Positions 14,807-15,357 of a stretch of 15,357 nt of DNA are shown piece by piece. The position numbers were made by a program, and so were the translations under genes. Below the pieces are notes generated by a model. The model was not told the origin of the DNA. It did no database searches and saw only the letters and a program-made list of their open reading frames with translations. Position 1 is the first letter of the stretch. Every line of letters starts with the position of its first letter. The stretch is from CAYVMD01 sp964452465. GTDB lineage: Bacteria > Armatimonadota > JACIXR01. The stretch covers positions 1 through 15,357 of the forward strand of contig CAYVMD010000048.1 in NCBI GenBank assembly GCA_964452465.1, given 5' to 3'.

Positions 14807-15176
14807 TATTTGCTACGCTCCTTTCTTCTATTTTGATTATGCGGTTCTCTTCATCCAAAAAAGCTACTTTATACTTCCAATCCTTCAATATTTCCTCTTC
14901 CACCAAACTATAGGACAAAATAAGGAGGGTATCCCCGGGATAGCCCAAGCGGGCAGCAGGTCCGTTTAGGCTGATCTCGCCCTTCCCACCCACGATGACA
15001 TAAGTAGTGAAGCGTTCTCCATTATTTAGGTTTAGCACGTGTACTTTTTCCCCTGGCAGGATATCCAGTGCCTCCAAGATATCCTTATCTATGGATATGC
15101 TTCCTTCATAATGAAGGAAGGTCTTCGTTAAGCGAGCGTTATGTATCTTCACTCTCAACATCTCTCTCAAAGGCAT
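14796..15176 (-). CDS. panD: Aspartate 1-decarboxylase (PanD) proenzyme
   Basis: Makes beta-alanine from L-aspartate for pantothenate and CoA synthesis. It is a pyruvoyl enzyme made by self-cleavage of a proenzyme. The 126 residues equal the E. coli length. The cleavage site is G25-S26 in LHYEGSISID, the family hallmark. R55 and Y59 in NNGERFTTYVI match the substrate and proton-donor residues at E. coli 54 and 58, shifted by one. NGPAARLGYPGD (71-82) matches the conserved NGAAARL-type block, and ENRI lies near the end. ATG 15176 is preceded by AAGGTGA at about 7-8 nt and is the first gene after a predicted promoter. It heads a long envelope-related operon and not a panBC cluster. Its last bases overlap the rfbB start. 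Confidence 0.95.
   Translation of the reverse strand: MPLREMLRVKIHNARLTKTFLHYEGSISIDKDILEALDILPGEKVHVLNLNNGERFTTYVIVGGKGEISLNGPAARLGYPGDTLLILSYSLVEEEILKDWKYKVAFLDEENRIIKIEERSVANTEG
14818..14825 (-). promoter_or_regulatory. Ribosome binding site deciding the rfbB start
   Basis: GAAAGGAG on the minus strand inside the end of panD. It lies 11 nt from CTG 14806 and 8 nt from ATA 14809, the only two codons between an upstream in-frame TAG and the NAD-binding motif. It supports translation starting here and not at GTG 14641. Confidence 0.6.
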
Positions 15177-15219
15177 TACTACATCACCTTTTCATGGCGT
15201 GTGAGATGCTACTTCAATA

Positions 15220-15247
15220 AGTATAACCCCTATTCTTGTTCGAGCAA
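15220..15247 (-). promoter_or_regulatory. Predicted sigma-70 promoter of the panD operon
   Basis: On the minus strand, -35 TTGCTC (15242-15247), 16-nt spacer, -10 TATACT (15220-15225). The 5' leader to panD would be about 35-40 nt and contains an AAGGTGA ribosome site at about 15184-15190. It is the only good promoter seen for the nine leftward genes. The imperfect palindrome at 15235-15248 covers the -35 box. Confidence 0.55.
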
Positions 15248-15248
15248 G
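15235..15248. promoter_or_regulatory. Imperfect palindrome, possible operator
   Basis: CTTGTTCGAGCAAG is a 14-bp near-palindrome (12 of 14 positions symmetric: CTTG-n-TCGA-n-CAAG). It overlaps the predicted panD -35 box and lies 12 bp from the tRNA -35 box. A repressor site is possible, but there is no second copy in the window to support it. Confidence 0.3.
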
Positions 15249-15260
15249 TCCTTTCAACTA

Positions 15261-15288
15261 TTGACGGGTTGCCGATCGGTGTTATAAT
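15261..15288 (+). promoter_or_regulatory. Near-consensus sigma-70 promoter of the initiator tRNA gene
   Basis: -35 TTGACG (15261-15266), 16-nt spacer, -10 TATAAT (15283-15288, perfect consensus). Transcription would begin around 15295, only a few nucleotides before the mature tRNA 5' end at 15303, as is common for strong stable-RNA promoters. Confidence 0.85.
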
Positions 15289-15302
15289 ATTAAATAGAAG
15301 AT

Positions 15303-15357
<55 letters not shown>

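Overview
The window looks like a chromosomal segment of a thermophilic, diderm bacterium of the Armatimonadota/Fervidibacteria kind. This is an inference from gene content and style. It holds a DUF1559/H-X-DG pseudopilin, exported glycoside-hydrolase-like proteins, an SLH-domain outer-membrane barrel protein and an archaeal-type Clp1 polynucleotide kinase. Coding strands are purine-loaded, arginine is mostly AGG/AGA, and genes are packed with 1-11 nt gaps or overlaps. No mobile element, CRISPR array or rRNA was seen, and there is no gene-free stretch over 300 bases.

Left part (1-7183, plus strand). The 3' end of a DUF1559 pseudopilin gene is followed, 43 nt later, by three secreted-protein genes joined by ATGA stop/start overlaps: a glycoside-hydrolase-like TIM-barrel protein with a GH42-trimerisation-like domain (673-2658), an unrecognised exported protein (2655-3788), and a 1132-residue GH38 alpha-mannosidase-like protein (3785-7183). 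The last one carries two copies of a beta-sandwich domain inserted inside its catalytic region and has an altered N-terminal zinc motif. Together they look like one exported glycan-processing unit.

Right part (7195-15176, minus strand). Nine genes form one probable operon read right to left: panD (aspartate decarboxylase), rfbB/rmlB (dTDP-glucose 4,6-dehydratase, on a non-ATG start), an SLH/Wzi-like outer-membrane protein, an Alg5-like family 2 glycosyltransferase, a class I SAM methyltransferase, an M20 metallopeptidase, a Clp1/Grc3-like polynucleotide kinase, a histidine-phosphatase-family enzyme, and a uroporphyrinogen-decarboxylase-family protein. The first half concerns the cell envelope and surface polysaccharide; the second half is mixed housekeeping or unknown. 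The two blocks converge with only 11 nt between them.

Right edge. An initiator tRNA gene (CAT anticodon), cut by the window end, has a near-consensus sigma-70 promoter and is transcribed divergently from the panD operon. The two predicted -35 boxes lie 13 bp apart. The most promising items for a second look are the domain-inserted GH38-like protein with its partners, the bacterial Clp1-type kinase in an envelope operon, and the rmlB start.
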